Assembly (NCBI RefSeq): GCF_003007675.1
Contig: NZ_PXNP01000053.1
Span: forward strand, 124,001 to 188,000
DNA length: 64,000 bases
Direction of reading: 5' to 3'
Origin: Marinobacter fuscus
Lineage (GTDB): Bacteria; Pseudomonadota; Gammaproteobacteria; Pseudomonadales; Oleiphilaceae
Position 1 is the first letter of the stretch; every line of letters starts with the position of its first letter. Of this stretch, positions 1-8,924 are shown piece after piece. The notes below the pieces were generated by a model. It made no database searches, was not told where the DNA came from, and saw only the letters and a list, made by a program, of their open reading frames with translations. The position numbers and the translations under genes were made by a program.

Positions 1-251
1 AGCTGAAAGAAGAGCTCCGCAAAGCTGGCGACATTGGCCTGGACGACGTTGAGAAAACGGTCAAGGGGGCTCTGGACGAAGCCAAAAAGTACGAAAACAT
101 GATCGTGCCGGACTATCACGGCCGCCGGTCTGGCAATAAAGCGTCACCATCGGCAACCCAGGAATCACCGTCTGCCAGCAACGAGTCGGCCGCACCGGCG
201 GAACCTGCCGCTGGCACCTCCCAGGACAGTACACCGGATAATCGTTCATGA
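1..251 (+). CDS. tatB: Sec-independent translocase protein TatB (3' end only)
   Basis: Only the C-terminal part lies in the window. It reads from base 3 to a TGA at 249-251. The visible protein starts inside the amphipathic helical part (LKEELRKAGDIGLDDVEKT...) and ends in a low-complexity Ser/Ala/Pro tail, as TatB C-termini do. TatB, with TatC, forms the twin-arginine signal receptor in the inner membrane. The stop overlaps the tatC start (ATGA), so the two are translationally coupled. The identity rests mainly on position before tatC and on tail composition; the diagnostic N-terminal membrane helix is outside the window. Confidence 0.8.
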   Translation, partial: LKEELRKAGDIGLDDVEKTVKGALDEAKKYENMIVPDYHGRRSGNKASPSATQESPSASNESAAPAEPAAGTSQDSTPDNRS

Positions 252-1027
252 GCGCCACACCGAACGGCAATCACACCTCCGCCGAACAACCAGAAATGCC
301 GCTGATCGAGCATCTCCTTGAGCTGCGTAACCGGCTGCTGAAAATGGTGCTGGCGGTGGTGATCTGCTTCGCCGTCATCTACCCCTTTGCCAACGATCTG
401 TACCTGCTGTTGTCCCAGCCCCTGCGGGACTTACTGCCAGTCGGCCAGACCATGATTGCCACCGACATCACCTCGCCCTTCTTTGCACCGCTGAAGCTGG
501 CGCTGGTGTTATCGGTGTTCGCGGCCATTCCGATCATTCTCTATCAACTCTGGAGTTTTATAGCGCCGGGGCTTTACGCCCACGAAAAACGGCTGGCGTT
601 CCCGCTGTTGTTCACCTCGGTACTGCTGTTCTACGCCGGTGCTGCCTTTGCCTACTTTGTGGTGTTTCCACTGGTGTTCGGCTTTTTCACCGCCATCGGC
701 CCCGAGGGCATTGTCGAGCTGCCCGACATCAGCAGTTACCTCAACTTCGTGCTGAAAATGTTTTTCGCGTTCGGTATCGCCTTCGAGATACCGATTGCCA
801 CGGTGCTGCTGATCATGACCGGCGCCACCACACCTAACGATCTGGCCGCCAAGCGCCCTTACGTGGTGGTGGCCTGCTTTATCATCGGTATGCTGCTGAC
901 TCCGCCAGACATCATCTCGCAAACCCTGCTGGCGGTGCCCATGTGGATACTGTTCGAGTTCGGCATACTGTTCGGGCGGCTGGTTAACCGGGATCGCGAG
1001 GCCCGAGCCGAGCCCGATAGCCAATGA
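248..1027 (+). CDS. tatC: Sec-independent protein translocase TatC
   Basis: The 259-residue product is a polytopic inner-membrane protein, the core of the twin-arginine system that exports folded proteins. The N-terminal motif EHLLELRNRLLK (about residues 20-31) is the TatC cytoplasmic signature that contacts the Arg-Arg signal. About six hydrophobic segments follow, and the length matches E. coli TatC (258). The ATG overlaps the tatB stop, and its own stop overlaps the start of rsmE (ATGA at 1024-1027), so tatB-tatC-rsmE are read as one operon. Confidence 0.97.
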   Translation: MSATPNGNHTSAEQPEMPLIEHLLELRNRLLKMVLAVVICFAVIYPFANDLYLLLSQPLRDLLPVGQTMIATDITSPFFAPLKLALVLSVFAAIPIILYQLWSFIAPGLYAHEKRLAFPLLFTSVLLFYAGAAFAYFVVFPLVFGFFTAIGPEGIVELPDISSYLNFVLKMFFAFGIAFEIPIATVLLIMTGATTPNDLAAKRPYVVVACFIIGMLLTPPDIISQTLLAVPMWILFEFGILFGRLVNRDREARAEPDSQ

Positions 1028-1743
1028 ATCTGGCCCTGATCGGCGATGATGACTTTCTCAGCCCTGAGCGGGTTCGACTGACCGGGCGGCGCCTTGAGCA
1101 TCTGAAAACGGTACTTCGCGCCACCACCGGCGACCGGATTCCAGTGGGCCGGGTGAATGGCCTGATGGGCCATGGCCAGATACTGAGCCTAACCGAATCC
1201 GAAGCCGAATTGGCCGTAACCCTCGACCAGCCAGCCCCGCCGCCGTTGCCGTTGACCCTGGTGCTGGCCATGCCGCGGCCAAAAATGTTCCGCCGGGTAC
1301 TGCAAACCTGTGCCGCACTGGGGGTGAAGGATCTGTGGCTGATCAACAGCTACAAGGTGGAAAAGAGCTTCTGGCAAACACCCTGGCTTTCGGATGAGAA
1401 CCTGCAGGAAAACCTGACCCTTGGTCTGGAACAGGCAAAAGATACCCTGATGCCGACGGTGCACATCCGCAAACTGTTCAAGCCCTTCGTGGAAGACGAA
1501 TTACCGGCCCTGATTGCGGGCAAACAGGCGCTGGTCGCCCACCCCGGCACCGACCGCCCCTGCCCCACCCACCTCAACCAGCCCGCCCTGCTGTGCATCG
1601 GCCCGGAAGGCGGCTTCACCCCCTACGAAGTCGGCAAGCTGGCCGAAGCTGGCTGCCAGGGCGTACACCTGGGCCCGCGAATCCTGCGGGTGGAAACCGC
1701 AGTGCCGGTGCTGGTGAGCCGCCTGTTTGACGCCTGCGTGTGA
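1024..1743 (+). CDS. rsmE: 16S rRNA (uracil-1498-N3)-methyltransferase RsmE
   Basis: This 239-residue SPOUT-class methyltransferase methylates U1498 of 16S rRNA with S-adenosylmethionine. The C-terminal knot motifs are clear: GPEGGF at about residues 193-198 and LGPRILRVETA at about 216-226. The N-terminal part has the PUA-like RNA-binding character of the family (LTGRRLEHLKTVLRATTGD). The start overlaps the tatC stop, so it ends the tat operon. It is the last core gene before the A+T-richer island that begins near 1800. Confidence 0.96.
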   Translation: MNLALIGDDDFLSPERVRLTGRRLEHLKTVLRATTGDRIPVGRVNGLMGHGQILSLTESEAELAVTLDQPAPPPLPLTLVLAMPRPKMFRRVLQTCAALGVKDLWLINSYKVEKSFWQTPWLSDENLQENLTLGLEQAKDTLMPTVHIRKLFKPFVEDELPALIAGKQALVAHPGTDRPCPTHLNQPALLCIGPEGGFTPYEVGKLAEAGCQGVHLGPRILRVETAVPVLVSRLFDACV

Positions 1744-1805
1744 GCCGAATGCTATCACGGTTGAGATAGACTCCGCTTGCTCCAAATTTACGCCACAAAA
1801 TGCAC

Positions 1806-1826
1806 GTTGAACTTCAAAAATTCAAC
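1806..1826. promoter_or_regulatory. inverted repeat upstream of the island's first gene, possible operator
   Basis: GTTGAA at 1806-1811 is repeated in inverted form as TTCAAC at 1821-1826. A weak promoter can be read over it: TTCAAC as -35 and TATGCT (1845-1850) as -10 with an 18-base spacer. This would let the HTH protein encoded at 1884 repress its own operon. The repeat is seen in the sequence; the regulatory role is inference. Confidence 0.35.
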
Positions 1827-1883
1827 ATGAATTTGACGCCATGATATGCTCAAGATCAACCTGAAAACCTAAAAGGCTGAGCC

Positions 1884-2108
1884 ATGATCCGCTGTCATCT
1901 TGCTCGCATGATGGGCGAGCAAAAAATGCGTATCGCCGACGTTGCCAGAGAAACTGGCCTGAGCCGCGCGACAGTAACCCTACTCTACAGGGAGACGGCA
2001 CAAAAAGTTGACCTATACGCCTTAGAACAAATCTGCACGTTGTTCAATTGTGGTGTTGGCGACCTGCTGGAGTTGGTGCCAATCTCAAATGACCAAGGAG
2101 TGGCCTGA
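1884..2108 (+). CDS. Small XRE/Cro-type helix-turn-helix regulator
   Basis: The 74-residue product is almost entirely one helix-turn-helix domain: MRIADVARETGLSRATVTLLYRE looks like helices 1-3 of a Cro/CI fold, and the C-terminal part (LEQICTLFNCGVGDLLEL) is typical of short XRE proteins. ATG at 1884 follows an AAAAGG ribosome site. The stop overlaps the hsdR start by one base (TGATG). Short XRE regulators placed before type I restriction genes are often timing or dosage controllers; that role here is inference from position and the palindrome at 1806-1826. Confidence 0.8.
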   Translation: MIRCHLARMMGEQKMRIADVARETGLSRATVTLLYRETAQKVDLYALEQICTLFNCGVGDLLELVPISNDQGVA

Positions 2109-4423
2109 TGGCATCTGAAGCAGATACCCGAGCAAATTATATTGATCCTGCATTACGGGCAGCACACTGGCAACCTAGCAATATCATTCGGGAACATTAC
2201 TTCACTGACGGTAGAAAGATGGCCGGAGGTGTACGTGGGCGACGTTGCTTCGTGGATTACCTGCTTCACAAAGACAACCGCTATCTAGCTGTTGTAGAGG
2301 CCAAAAAAGAATCCGAGCATCCAACCAAAGGCCTACAACAAGCCATTGACTATGCGAACAAACTTCGCGTTCGTTTCGTCTATTCCAGTAACGGCAAACA
2401 AACCTACGAACTCGATCTGGAAACAGGCAAAGGAGACTACATTGAGTTTTACCCAACGCCTGCTGAGTTGGAAAGGCGTTATGCCGGAGAAACAACAGAT
2501 TTAAGTCAGGAGTTAAGAAACGTCCCTTTCCATTTAGAAGGGGCCATGCAGCCACGTTATTACCAAGAGCTGGCTGTTCATGCCGCTACCGATGCCATCG
2601 GTCAAGGCAAATCCCGCATTCTGCTCACACTGGCCACCGGTACAGGTAAAACCTTTATCGCCTTTCAAATCGTTCACAAAGTTTTTCAGGCTCGCTGGAA
2701 CCGTGACCAACCTGGCTCACGCAGGCCACGGGTATTGTTTCTGGCTGATCGTAATATCTTGGCTGACCAAGCCATTAACACCTTCAACCCCTATGAAAAA
2801 GACCTGATCAAAATCAACGGGGAAGAAGTGCGTAAACGCAACGGTGTGGTGCCAACCAATGCCCACATATTTTTCGCGATCTATCAGGCGATTGCGGAAA
2901 GGGAAAACATCGATGGCTATTACAAAGCCTACCCCAAGGATTTCTTTGATCTGGTGTTGATTGATGAATGTCACCGTGGTGCTGCCAATGAAGCGGGCTC
3001 CTGGCGAGCCATTCTCGATCACTTCAGTAGCGCCGTGCATCTGGGGTTAACAGCTACCCCAAAACGCACAGACAACGTGGACACCTATGAATACTTTGGT
3101 CAGCCTGCTTATGTCTATTCACTAAAAGACGGTATCAATGATGGCTTCTTGACTCCCTACCGGGTTAAGCGCGTGAGAACCAATCTGGATGAATTGGTGC
3201 TCACCAAAGATGACGTGATCGTCGAAGGTGAATCTGGCCAGGATTTGTATCAGGTCGAAGACTACGACCGCAAAATTATTGTTGATGAGCGCACCGAACT
3301 GGTCGCCAAAGCCATCTTACAAAACATCAACCCGCTGGAAAAAACCATCGTCTTTTGTGAGAACCAAAACCACGCGCTGACCATGCGCGACATGATTAAT
3401 AAATACAAAGCCGTAAAAGACCCGCATTACTGTGTACGAGTCACCAGCGACGAAGGCAAGGTCGGCCGCGAACTGCTGGAAAAATTCCAGGACAACGACA
3501 AAGACATCCCAACCATTATTACCTCATCACAAATGCTCACTACCGGTGTCGATGCCCGCAATGTCCGCAATGTGGTGCTGGATCGAACCATCGGCTCCAT
3601 GGTGGAGTTCAAACAGATTGTGGGGCGAGGTACCCGAGTTTTTGATGGTAAGGACTACTTCACCATCGTGGATTTTCGGGGTGCGACCAATAACTTTTAT
3701 GATGAGGAATGGGATGGCGAGCCCGAAGCTCCGGAGCCAGGCGGAACCCGAGAACCGACACCGCCACCCTACACGCCAGAGCCGCCCGAAGGCGGCGACG
3801 GGCCGGAACCAGAGCCAGGTGAGCCGTGCCCAAGGTTAAAGGTAAAACTTGGCAAGCACCGCGAGCTCAAGGTCATCGATATTGAAACCCGTTATATCGA
3901 CGAAAATGGCAAGCCTCTGACTATTCAGGAGTTTGTTGAACGGTTAATTCAACAACTGCCGGGCCTATTCACAAGCATTGATGAGCTTCGGGATATCTGG
4001 TCAGACCCAGACCTTCGCGAACAACTCTTGGCCAACCTGCTACAGGCTGGCTTTGATAAAGAACAGCTCTCGACCCTGCGCCGGATGTTCGAAGCCGACG
4101 ACTGCGACATGTTCGATCTACTGGCGTTTTTAGCCTTTGAACAACCCATGGCTACCCGTAAATCACGAGCGGAAGCAGTGCGAGCGAATAACGCCTTCTT
4201 TGACCAGTACCAACAGGAAAAGGCCAAGCAATTCCTGCATTTTGTTCTGAACCGCTACGAGCAAACGGGCGTTACAGAACTGGCGCGTGAGCGCCTGCCA
4301 GCTCTGATTGAGCTATCCGGCCTCGGCACCACTAAAGATGCCTCCATGGCCTTTGGTGGCAAACCTGCTCAATTACTCGCTGCCTTCAAACAACTACAAC
4401 ACCAGCTGTACCACGTGAGCTAA
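2108..4423 (+). CDS. hsdR: Type I restriction enzyme, R (motor and nuclease) subunit
   Basis: The 771-residue product is a type I restriction subunit of the shorter EcoEI-like class. The nuclease domain is at the N-terminus (VDYLLHKDNRYLAVVEAKKE, about 48-67, with the D...ExK catalytic set). It is followed by a superfamily-2 helicase with Walker A ATGTGKT (about 175-182), DECH (286-289) and LTATP (about 314-318). A proline/glutamate-rich linker (near 540-570) precedes the C-terminal domain that binds the methylase. It would translocate and cut unmethylated DNA together with the HsdM and HsdS encoded at 6193-8915. An ATPase gene separates it from hsdM. Confidence 0.95.
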   Translation: MASEADTRANYIDPALRAAHWQPSNIIREHYFTDGRKMAGGVRGRRCFVDYLLHKDNRYLAVVEAKKESEHPTKGLQQAIDYANKLRVRFVYSSNGKQTYELDLETGKGDYIEFYPTPAELERRYAGETTDLSQELRNVPFHLEGAMQPRYYQELAVHAATDAIGQGKSRILLTLATGTGKTFIAFQIVHKVFQARWNRDQPGSRRPRVLFLADRNILADQAINTFNPYEKDLIKINGEEVRKRNGVVPTNAHIFFAIYQAIAERENIDGYYKAYPKDFFDLVLIDECHRGAANEAGSWRAILDHFSSAVHLGLTATPKRTDNVDTYEYFGQPAYVYSLKDGINDGFLTPYRVKRVRTNLDELVLTKDDVIVEGESGQDLYQVEDYDRKIIVDERTELVAKAILQNINPLEKTIVFCENQNHALTMRDMINKYKAVKDPHYCVRVTSDEGKVGRELLEKFQDNDKDIPTIITSSQMLTTGVDARNVRNVVLDRTIGSMVEFKQIVGRGTRVFDGKDYFTIVDFRGATNNFYDEEWDGEPEAPEPGGTREPTPPPYTPEPPEGGDGPEPEPGEPCPRLKVKLGKHRELKVIDIETRYIDENGKPLTIQEFVERLIQQLPGLFTSIDELRDIWSDPDLREQLLANLLQAGFDKEQLSTLRRMFEADDCDMFDLLAFLAFEQPMATRKSRAEAVRANNAFFDQYQQEKAKQFLHFVLNRYEQTGVTELARERLPALIELSGLGTTKDASMAFGGKPAQLLAAFKQLQHQLYHVS

Positions 4424-4426
4424 CCA

Positions 4427-6190
4427 ATGGAACTAACTTTCTCACTATCGCATTCATTTACAGATGAACAATCACTGAGAATAGACAAGGTGGCAACTCT
4501 CATTGGTGAAAACGGATCTGGTAAATCTAGCGTACTTCAATCGATATTTGCTGAGGGTCTAAAGGAAAATCATGCACGGCCATTTCGAACCATTTGCTTT
4601 TCATCTGGACAAAACGAATCTTTTTCAAAAGGCTTTAACAAGTATGTGAAGAAAACTAGAAGGCAAGGCCGAACCATGAGTTTGGCTTCATTCTACTTTG
4701 ACAAGTCATGGTCAAAGCTCGTCATTTTTCTAGCTACAGCTTTAGTCAGAGATGGAAAAACTCGCATATTTCTTAAAGACAAAGGCTATGCAGCTGAAAG
4801 TAACGACATTAATCGAGACGATATATCAACTAAGCTTTCTTTCAAGTTTAAAATCGACAATCGATATACGCTGCGGGTACAGGGTGCCTTAAAGAAAGAG
4901 GAAATTGGTGAAAAAGGAACTTTAAGGCAGGGGCCATTTCATCGGTCCCTGGAAAGTTTTATTGAGAAAATTGTAGACCCCAATTTTAATTTTGAAAGTA
5001 AGCTAGATGCCATACTGATCGAGCTAACAGCTTCCGATTTATTAGCGGTGAAATTTGCAAAGGTAGACCCAGAGGCTGATGTTAATGAGCAAGATTTTGG
5101 AGATGACCCGTCCATTAGTTTCTTCGCCCAAGCAGTTAATGCGGGCTTTATAAATAAGTGGAGTTTTCAACTCCGATTTGAGAACGGATTAGAGCTGGAC
5201 GATCTCAGCGATGGAGAATACCAGCTCCTATTCTTGTATGCGCTAATCGATCTGTTCGACACTGAGAATACCCTGTTCCTCTTCGATGAAGCAGACTCAC
5301 ACCTTCACTATAAAAACGTCGAAAAGCTATGGGCGCTTCTCCACAGCATCCAAGGTCACGCCATTACCACTACACACTTACTCGATTCCATTTCAGCCAA
5401 AGAGAATCGTATTGAACACCTTAAAGTGGTTGAAAAAGGCAGGATCAGTGAGGACAACAAAATCAAGCAATTGATCAATCGCCTGAGTGTACTGTCCCGC
5501 GCCAAATCGGTGGAATTTGAGGTCTGTGGCAAGCTACCGAACATCGCCTTACTAGATGATTACAACGATTGGATTATTTTTACCAAACTTGCGGCACGTG
5601 CAGGGCTAGATATAAACCGTCTAGCCGCTGTGCATGCCATGAAAAAGTCATCCAGCTACGCTACTGCTAACGAAACTTTTGGCAAGGGCAAGATTGATTG
5701 GCTCCACGGCCTAAGCAAGATCGAATCCCCCTTGGTCACAACCCAAATTTTTATGATTTGTGATCGGGATGAGGCCGCCCTCGATTGGAATGCCGCCAAT
5801 GGCGTTCAAGTGAACGGCCAAGTGTACCGCGACTTGCTGAACGCCATTCGCTGGCCGCAAGGCATGAGGGTGACACCCTATTTGCTCGCGTGGAGACGCC
5901 GCGAAATCAAAAACTATTTGCTCTCGTACTCCGCATTGGCGCACCACCATCTGCTTGGCCAAATAAACAATGGTGATATTGCGCAGCGCAATCACCTACA
6001 GCCCAATAACCCTGGCGATAACGACGATATTCGCAGGTTAAACGTCAAAGATGTTATCAACCCGCTGATTAATACCGATGGAGAGGGGTTAGACCCTGTA
6101 AAACTCCAAACTTATATCGACCTGATTCCGCCCGCTGAAATCAGCGAAGACATCACCAATATGTACAATTTCATTATCGGAAAACTCTAA
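4427..6190 (+). CDS. AAA/ABC-type ATPase with degenerate TOPRIM-like C-terminus (OLD-like)
   Basis: The 587-residue protein has an ABC/SMC-type ATPase head: Walker A GENGSGKS (27-34), signature LSDGE (about 260-264), Walker B LFLFDEADSH (about 282-291) and a switch histidine in TTTHLLDS. The second half resembles the TOPRIM region of OLD-family nucleases: a hydrophobic strand ending in LLDDYNDW (about 370) and a later ICDRDE (about 445). The usual TOPRIM glutamate appears to be Asp, so nuclease activity is uncertain. It starts 3 bases after hsdR and ends 2 bases before hsdM, so it belongs to the operon. A+T content is higher than in hsdR. Family-level assignment only; role in defence is inference. 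Confidence 0.7.
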   Translation: MELTFSLSHSFTDEQSLRIDKVATLIGENGSGKSSVLQSIFAEGLKENHARPFRTICFSSGQNESFSKGFNKYVKKTRRQGRTMSLASFYFDKSWSKLVIFLATALVRDGKTRIFLKDKGYAAESNDINRDDISTKLSFKFKIDNRYTLRVQGALKKEEIGEKGTLRQGPFHRSLESFIEKIVDPNFNFESKLDAILIELTASDLLAVKFAKVDPEADVNEQDFGDDPSISFFAQAVNAGFINKWSFQLRFENGLELDDLSDGEYQLLFLYALIDLFDTENTLFLFDEADSHLHYKNVEKLWALLHSIQGHAITTTHLLDSISAKENRIEHLKVVEKGRISEDNKIKQLINRLSVLSRAKSVEFEVCGKLPNIALLDDYNDWIIFTKLAARAGLDINRLAAVHAMKKSSSYATANETFGKGKIDWLHGLSKIESPLVTTQIFMICDRDEAALDWNAANGVQVNGQVYRDLLNAIRWPQGMRVTPYLLAWRRREIKNYLLSYSALAHHHLLGQINNGDIAQRNHLQPNNPGDNDDIRRLNVKDVINPLINTDGEGLDPVKLQTYIDLIPPAEISEDITNMYNFIIGKL

Positions 6191-6192
6191 GC

Positions 6193-7671
6193 ATGTCACT
6201 ACAACAAAAAATTGACCGTATTACCGACATCCTACGCCGCGACGATGGCATCAGTGGTGCCATGCATTACACGGAGCAGACCTCTTGGGTCTTGTTCCTG
6301 AAGTTTCTCGATGATTACGAATCTGAAAAAGAAGACGAAGCGGTATTGTCCGGCAAAGACTATCAACCGGTATTGGATGACGAGCATCGCTGGGCAAGCT
6401 GGGCCTGCCCTAAGGCGGCTGATGGCAAACTGGACCTTGCACGGGCAAAGACCGGGGATGACCTCACCGATTATGTCAATAAGCAGCTATTCCCCTACCT
6501 GAAAAGCTTTGCCAATGCCACCGCAACGGGCGCAGATCCAAAATCTTTCACCTACAAAATTGGCGCTATCTTTCAATACCTGGACAACAAAGTCGCTTCT
6601 GGCCATACCCTGCGTGAAGTGCTGGATATTGTGGATAGTCTGAACTTCCAATCCGAGTCTGATCTGTTTGAACTTTCATTAGTGTATGAAGGTTTATTGC
6701 AAAACATGGGCGATGCCGGTGGTTACGCCGGTGAGTTTTATACCCCGCGCCCTGTGGTGCGCGCGATGGTGCAAGCCATTGACCCGAAACCCGGCGAGAC
6801 GATTTACGACGCGGCAGCCGGTTCCTGCGGATTTTTGGTTGAAGCCTTTGAGCACCTGAAAACTAAAAAGAGCCAACTCTCCACCGAGCAGTGGAATTTT
6901 ATTCAGCGCGACACCTTCTTCGGGTTTGAGAAAACATCGCTGGCTTACGTGATGGGCATGATGAACATGATTTTGCATGGCATCGAGTCACCCAACTTGT
7001 TCCGTGGTAATACACTAACCCAGAATATTCGCGATATTCAGGAAAAAGACCGTTACAACATTATCCTGGCTAACCCGCCCTTTGGCGGTAAAGAGAAATC
7101 GCAAATTCAGCAAAACTTCCCCATCCAAAGTAATGCCACTGAGTTGTTGTTTTTACAGCACTTTATGAAAACCCTAAAAAGTGGTGGAAAGGCCGCGATT
7201 GTGGTGCCAGAAGGCGTACTGTTCCAAACCAATAGTGCGTTTAAACAAGTCAAACAAGAGCTGCTCGAAAACTTTAATCTGCACACCATTTTAAGCTTGC
7301 CCGCTGGCGTATTTTTGCCGTATTCAGGGGTTAAAACTAACGTTCTGTTTTTTGAGCGCAGCGGCGGTACCAGCGATGTCTGGTACTACGAATGTGAGCC
7401 TGAGCAAAAGCTCACCAAAAATAAACCTATTACCGATGACCACTTAAAAGAGTTTGTTGAGCTGTATAACAGCAGAGAAACCTCCGGTCGTTCCTGGACT
7501 GTTTCAGCCAGTAAACTTGCTGAAGACTATGACCTATCCGCCAAAAATCCAGCCAAACAGAAAGATGCCGAGCATTTAGCACCCAGAGACATCCTTAAGC
7601 AGATCCGCACAAAAGAAAAGCTGGTGTCTGGGCTGTTGGATGAAATTGAAGATCTGTTGACGGAGAAGTAA
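6193..7671 (+). CDS. hsdM: Type I restriction-modification methyltransferase, M subunit
   Basis: The 492-residue N6-adenine methyltransferase has an N-terminal HsdM helical domain (IDRITDILRRDDGISGAMHY...), SAM-binding motif I DAAAGSCGFL (from about 206) and catalytic motif IV NPPF (294-297). With HsdS it protects host DNA and forms the core on which HsdR docks. Start and stop are packed tightly against its neighbours (2-base gaps). Its base composition is closer to hsdR than to the A+T-rich hsdS that follows, a usual pattern because specificity genes exchange often. Confidence 0.96.
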   Translation: MSLQQKIDRITDILRRDDGISGAMHYTEQTSWVLFLKFLDDYESEKEDEAVLSGKDYQPVLDDEHRWASWACPKAADGKLDLARAKTGDDLTDYVNKQLFPYLKSFANATATGADPKSFTYKIGAIFQYLDNKVASGHTLREVLDIVDSLNFQSESDLFELSLVYEGLLQNMGDAGGYAGEFYTPRPVVRAMVQAIDPKPGETIYDAAAGSCGFLVEAFEHLKTKKSQLSTEQWNFIQRDTFFGFEKTSLAYVMGMMNMILHGIESPNLFRGNTLTQNIRDIQEKDRYNIILANPPFGGKEKSQIQQNFPIQSNATELLFLQHFMKTLKSGGKAAIVVPEGVLFQTNSAFKQVKQELLENFNLHTILSLPAGVFLPYSGVKTNVLFFERSGGTSDVWYYECEPEQKLTKNKPITDDHLKEFVELYNSRETSGRSWTVSASKLAEDYDLSAKNPAKQKDAEHLAPRDILKQIRTKEKLVSGLLDEIEDLLTEK

Positions 7672-7673
7672 TC

Positions 7674-8915
7674 ATGCAGCAGGTTTTGTATAAATTACCG
7701 GATGGGTGGAGCTGGAGAAAGCTAAGTGAATTAGCTAAGACAACCAGCGGGGGCACTCCATCACGCTCAAATAAGCATTATTGGGGAGGCTCAATTCCCT
7801 GGGTAAAATCTGGAGAGTTAGGTGATAGCAGAGTTGAAAAAAATGAAGAATTTATTACCGAACTAGGGTTAAAAAATTCCTCAGCAAAACTTTTTCCAAA
7901 GGAAAGCTTGTTGCTTGCCTTATATGGAGCAACAGCGGGTAAGCTTGGGGTTTTAACTTATGATGCCGCGACTAATCAAGCGGTTTGCTGCATAAATCAA
8001 GATGACCAGTTATTGGCAAGAGATTTCTTACGTTACTATTTGCTATCTCAAAGAAAAAAGATCATCGAAGATAGCTTTGGTGGAGCGCAGCCAAATATTA
8101 GTCAAGCTTATGTCCGTGAAATCGACATTCCTACACCACCACTGACGGAACAAAAACGCATAGTCGAAAAACTCGATGCACTGCTCACCCGCATCGACAC
8201 AGCTATTGAGAATTTACAGGAAAGCATCAGATTGGCTGATGCGCTGTTTAGCTCAGCACTTAATAGAGTCTTCAATCCTTCAGGAACTAAAGTCAATTTT
8301 GATAGTTGCTATGGCTTACCTGAAGGTTGGGATTGGCGAACTGTCAATGATTTAAGTACAAAAATTCAATATGGGCATACTGCTAAAGCGGCAGATAAAG
8401 GCAATGCACAATTTCTTCGTATCACAGATATCCAAGACAATAATATTGATTGGCTAGGAGTTCCTTTTGTTGATCTCAAGGAGAAAGAAATCGAAAAGTA
8501 TGCTCTTAAAGATAATGACCTTGTTTTCGCTCGTTCTGGTGCAACAGCAGGAAAGTCCATCCTCATAAAGGAACCGCCCCGAAATGCAATATTTGCCTCA
8601 TATCTAATAAGAATTGTTCCAGATAAAGAAACAATCCAGCCTGAGTATTTAGAATTGTTTTTTAAATCTCCTGCTTACTGGGATATTGTGAAAGCAAATG
8701 CTGCCGGGGCAGCCCAGCCAAACATAAATGGTACCAAATTGGGTGAGTTCAAAGTCCCCACACCAAGTATGGAAATACAAAAACGTATTGTTGATGAAAT
8801 GTCGAGTCTTTCTGCTCGTGTAACTGAATTAAAGAAAGAACTTAGAGACAAGGTTTATTTTATAGAGTCCGCAAAATCATCAATTCTCAATTCCGCTTTT
8901 AAAGGCGAGCTCTAA
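7674..8915 (+). CDS. hsdS: Type I restriction-modification specificity subunit
   Basis: The 413-residue product has the two-halves layout of HsdS: target-recognition domain 1 (about 1-150), a central helical spacer (PLTEQKRIVEKLDALLTRID..., about 155-200), target-recognition domain 2 (about 210-360) and a C-terminal spacer that repeats the first (MEIQKRIVDEMSSLSARV...). Each recognition domain begins with a similar Trp-rich segment (LPDGWSWRKL and LPEGWDWRTV). The protein sets the bipartite DNA target of both restriction and methylation. The DNA is markedly A+T-rich, suggesting a separate acquisition or swap of the recognition domains. Confidence 0.95.
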   Translation: MQQVLYKLPDGWSWRKLSELAKTTSGGTPSRSNKHYWGGSIPWVKSGELGDSRVEKNEEFITELGLKNSSAKLFPKESLLLALYGATAGKLGVLTYDAATNQAVCCINQDDQLLARDFLRYYLLSQRKKIIEDSFGGAQPNISQAYVREIDIPTPPLTEQKRIVEKLDALLTRIDTAIENLQESIRLADALFSSALNRVFNPSGTKVNFDSCYGLPEGWDWRTVNDLSTKIQYGHTAKAADKGNAQFLRITDIQDNNIDWLGVPFVDLKEKEIEKYALKDNDLVFARSGATAGKSILIKEPPRNAIFASYLIRIVPDKETIQPEYLELFFKSPAYWDIVKANAAGAAQPNINGTKLGEFKVPTPSMEIQKRIVDEMSSLSARVTELKKELRDKVYFIESAKSSILNSAFKGEL

Positions 8916-8924
8916 GGAGGGAGT

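Noticed and set aside
1058..1318. Long minus-strand frames opposite rsmE and tatC
   Set aside because: They are antisense shadows caused by high third-position G+C; Arg/Gly/Pro-rich with no motif.
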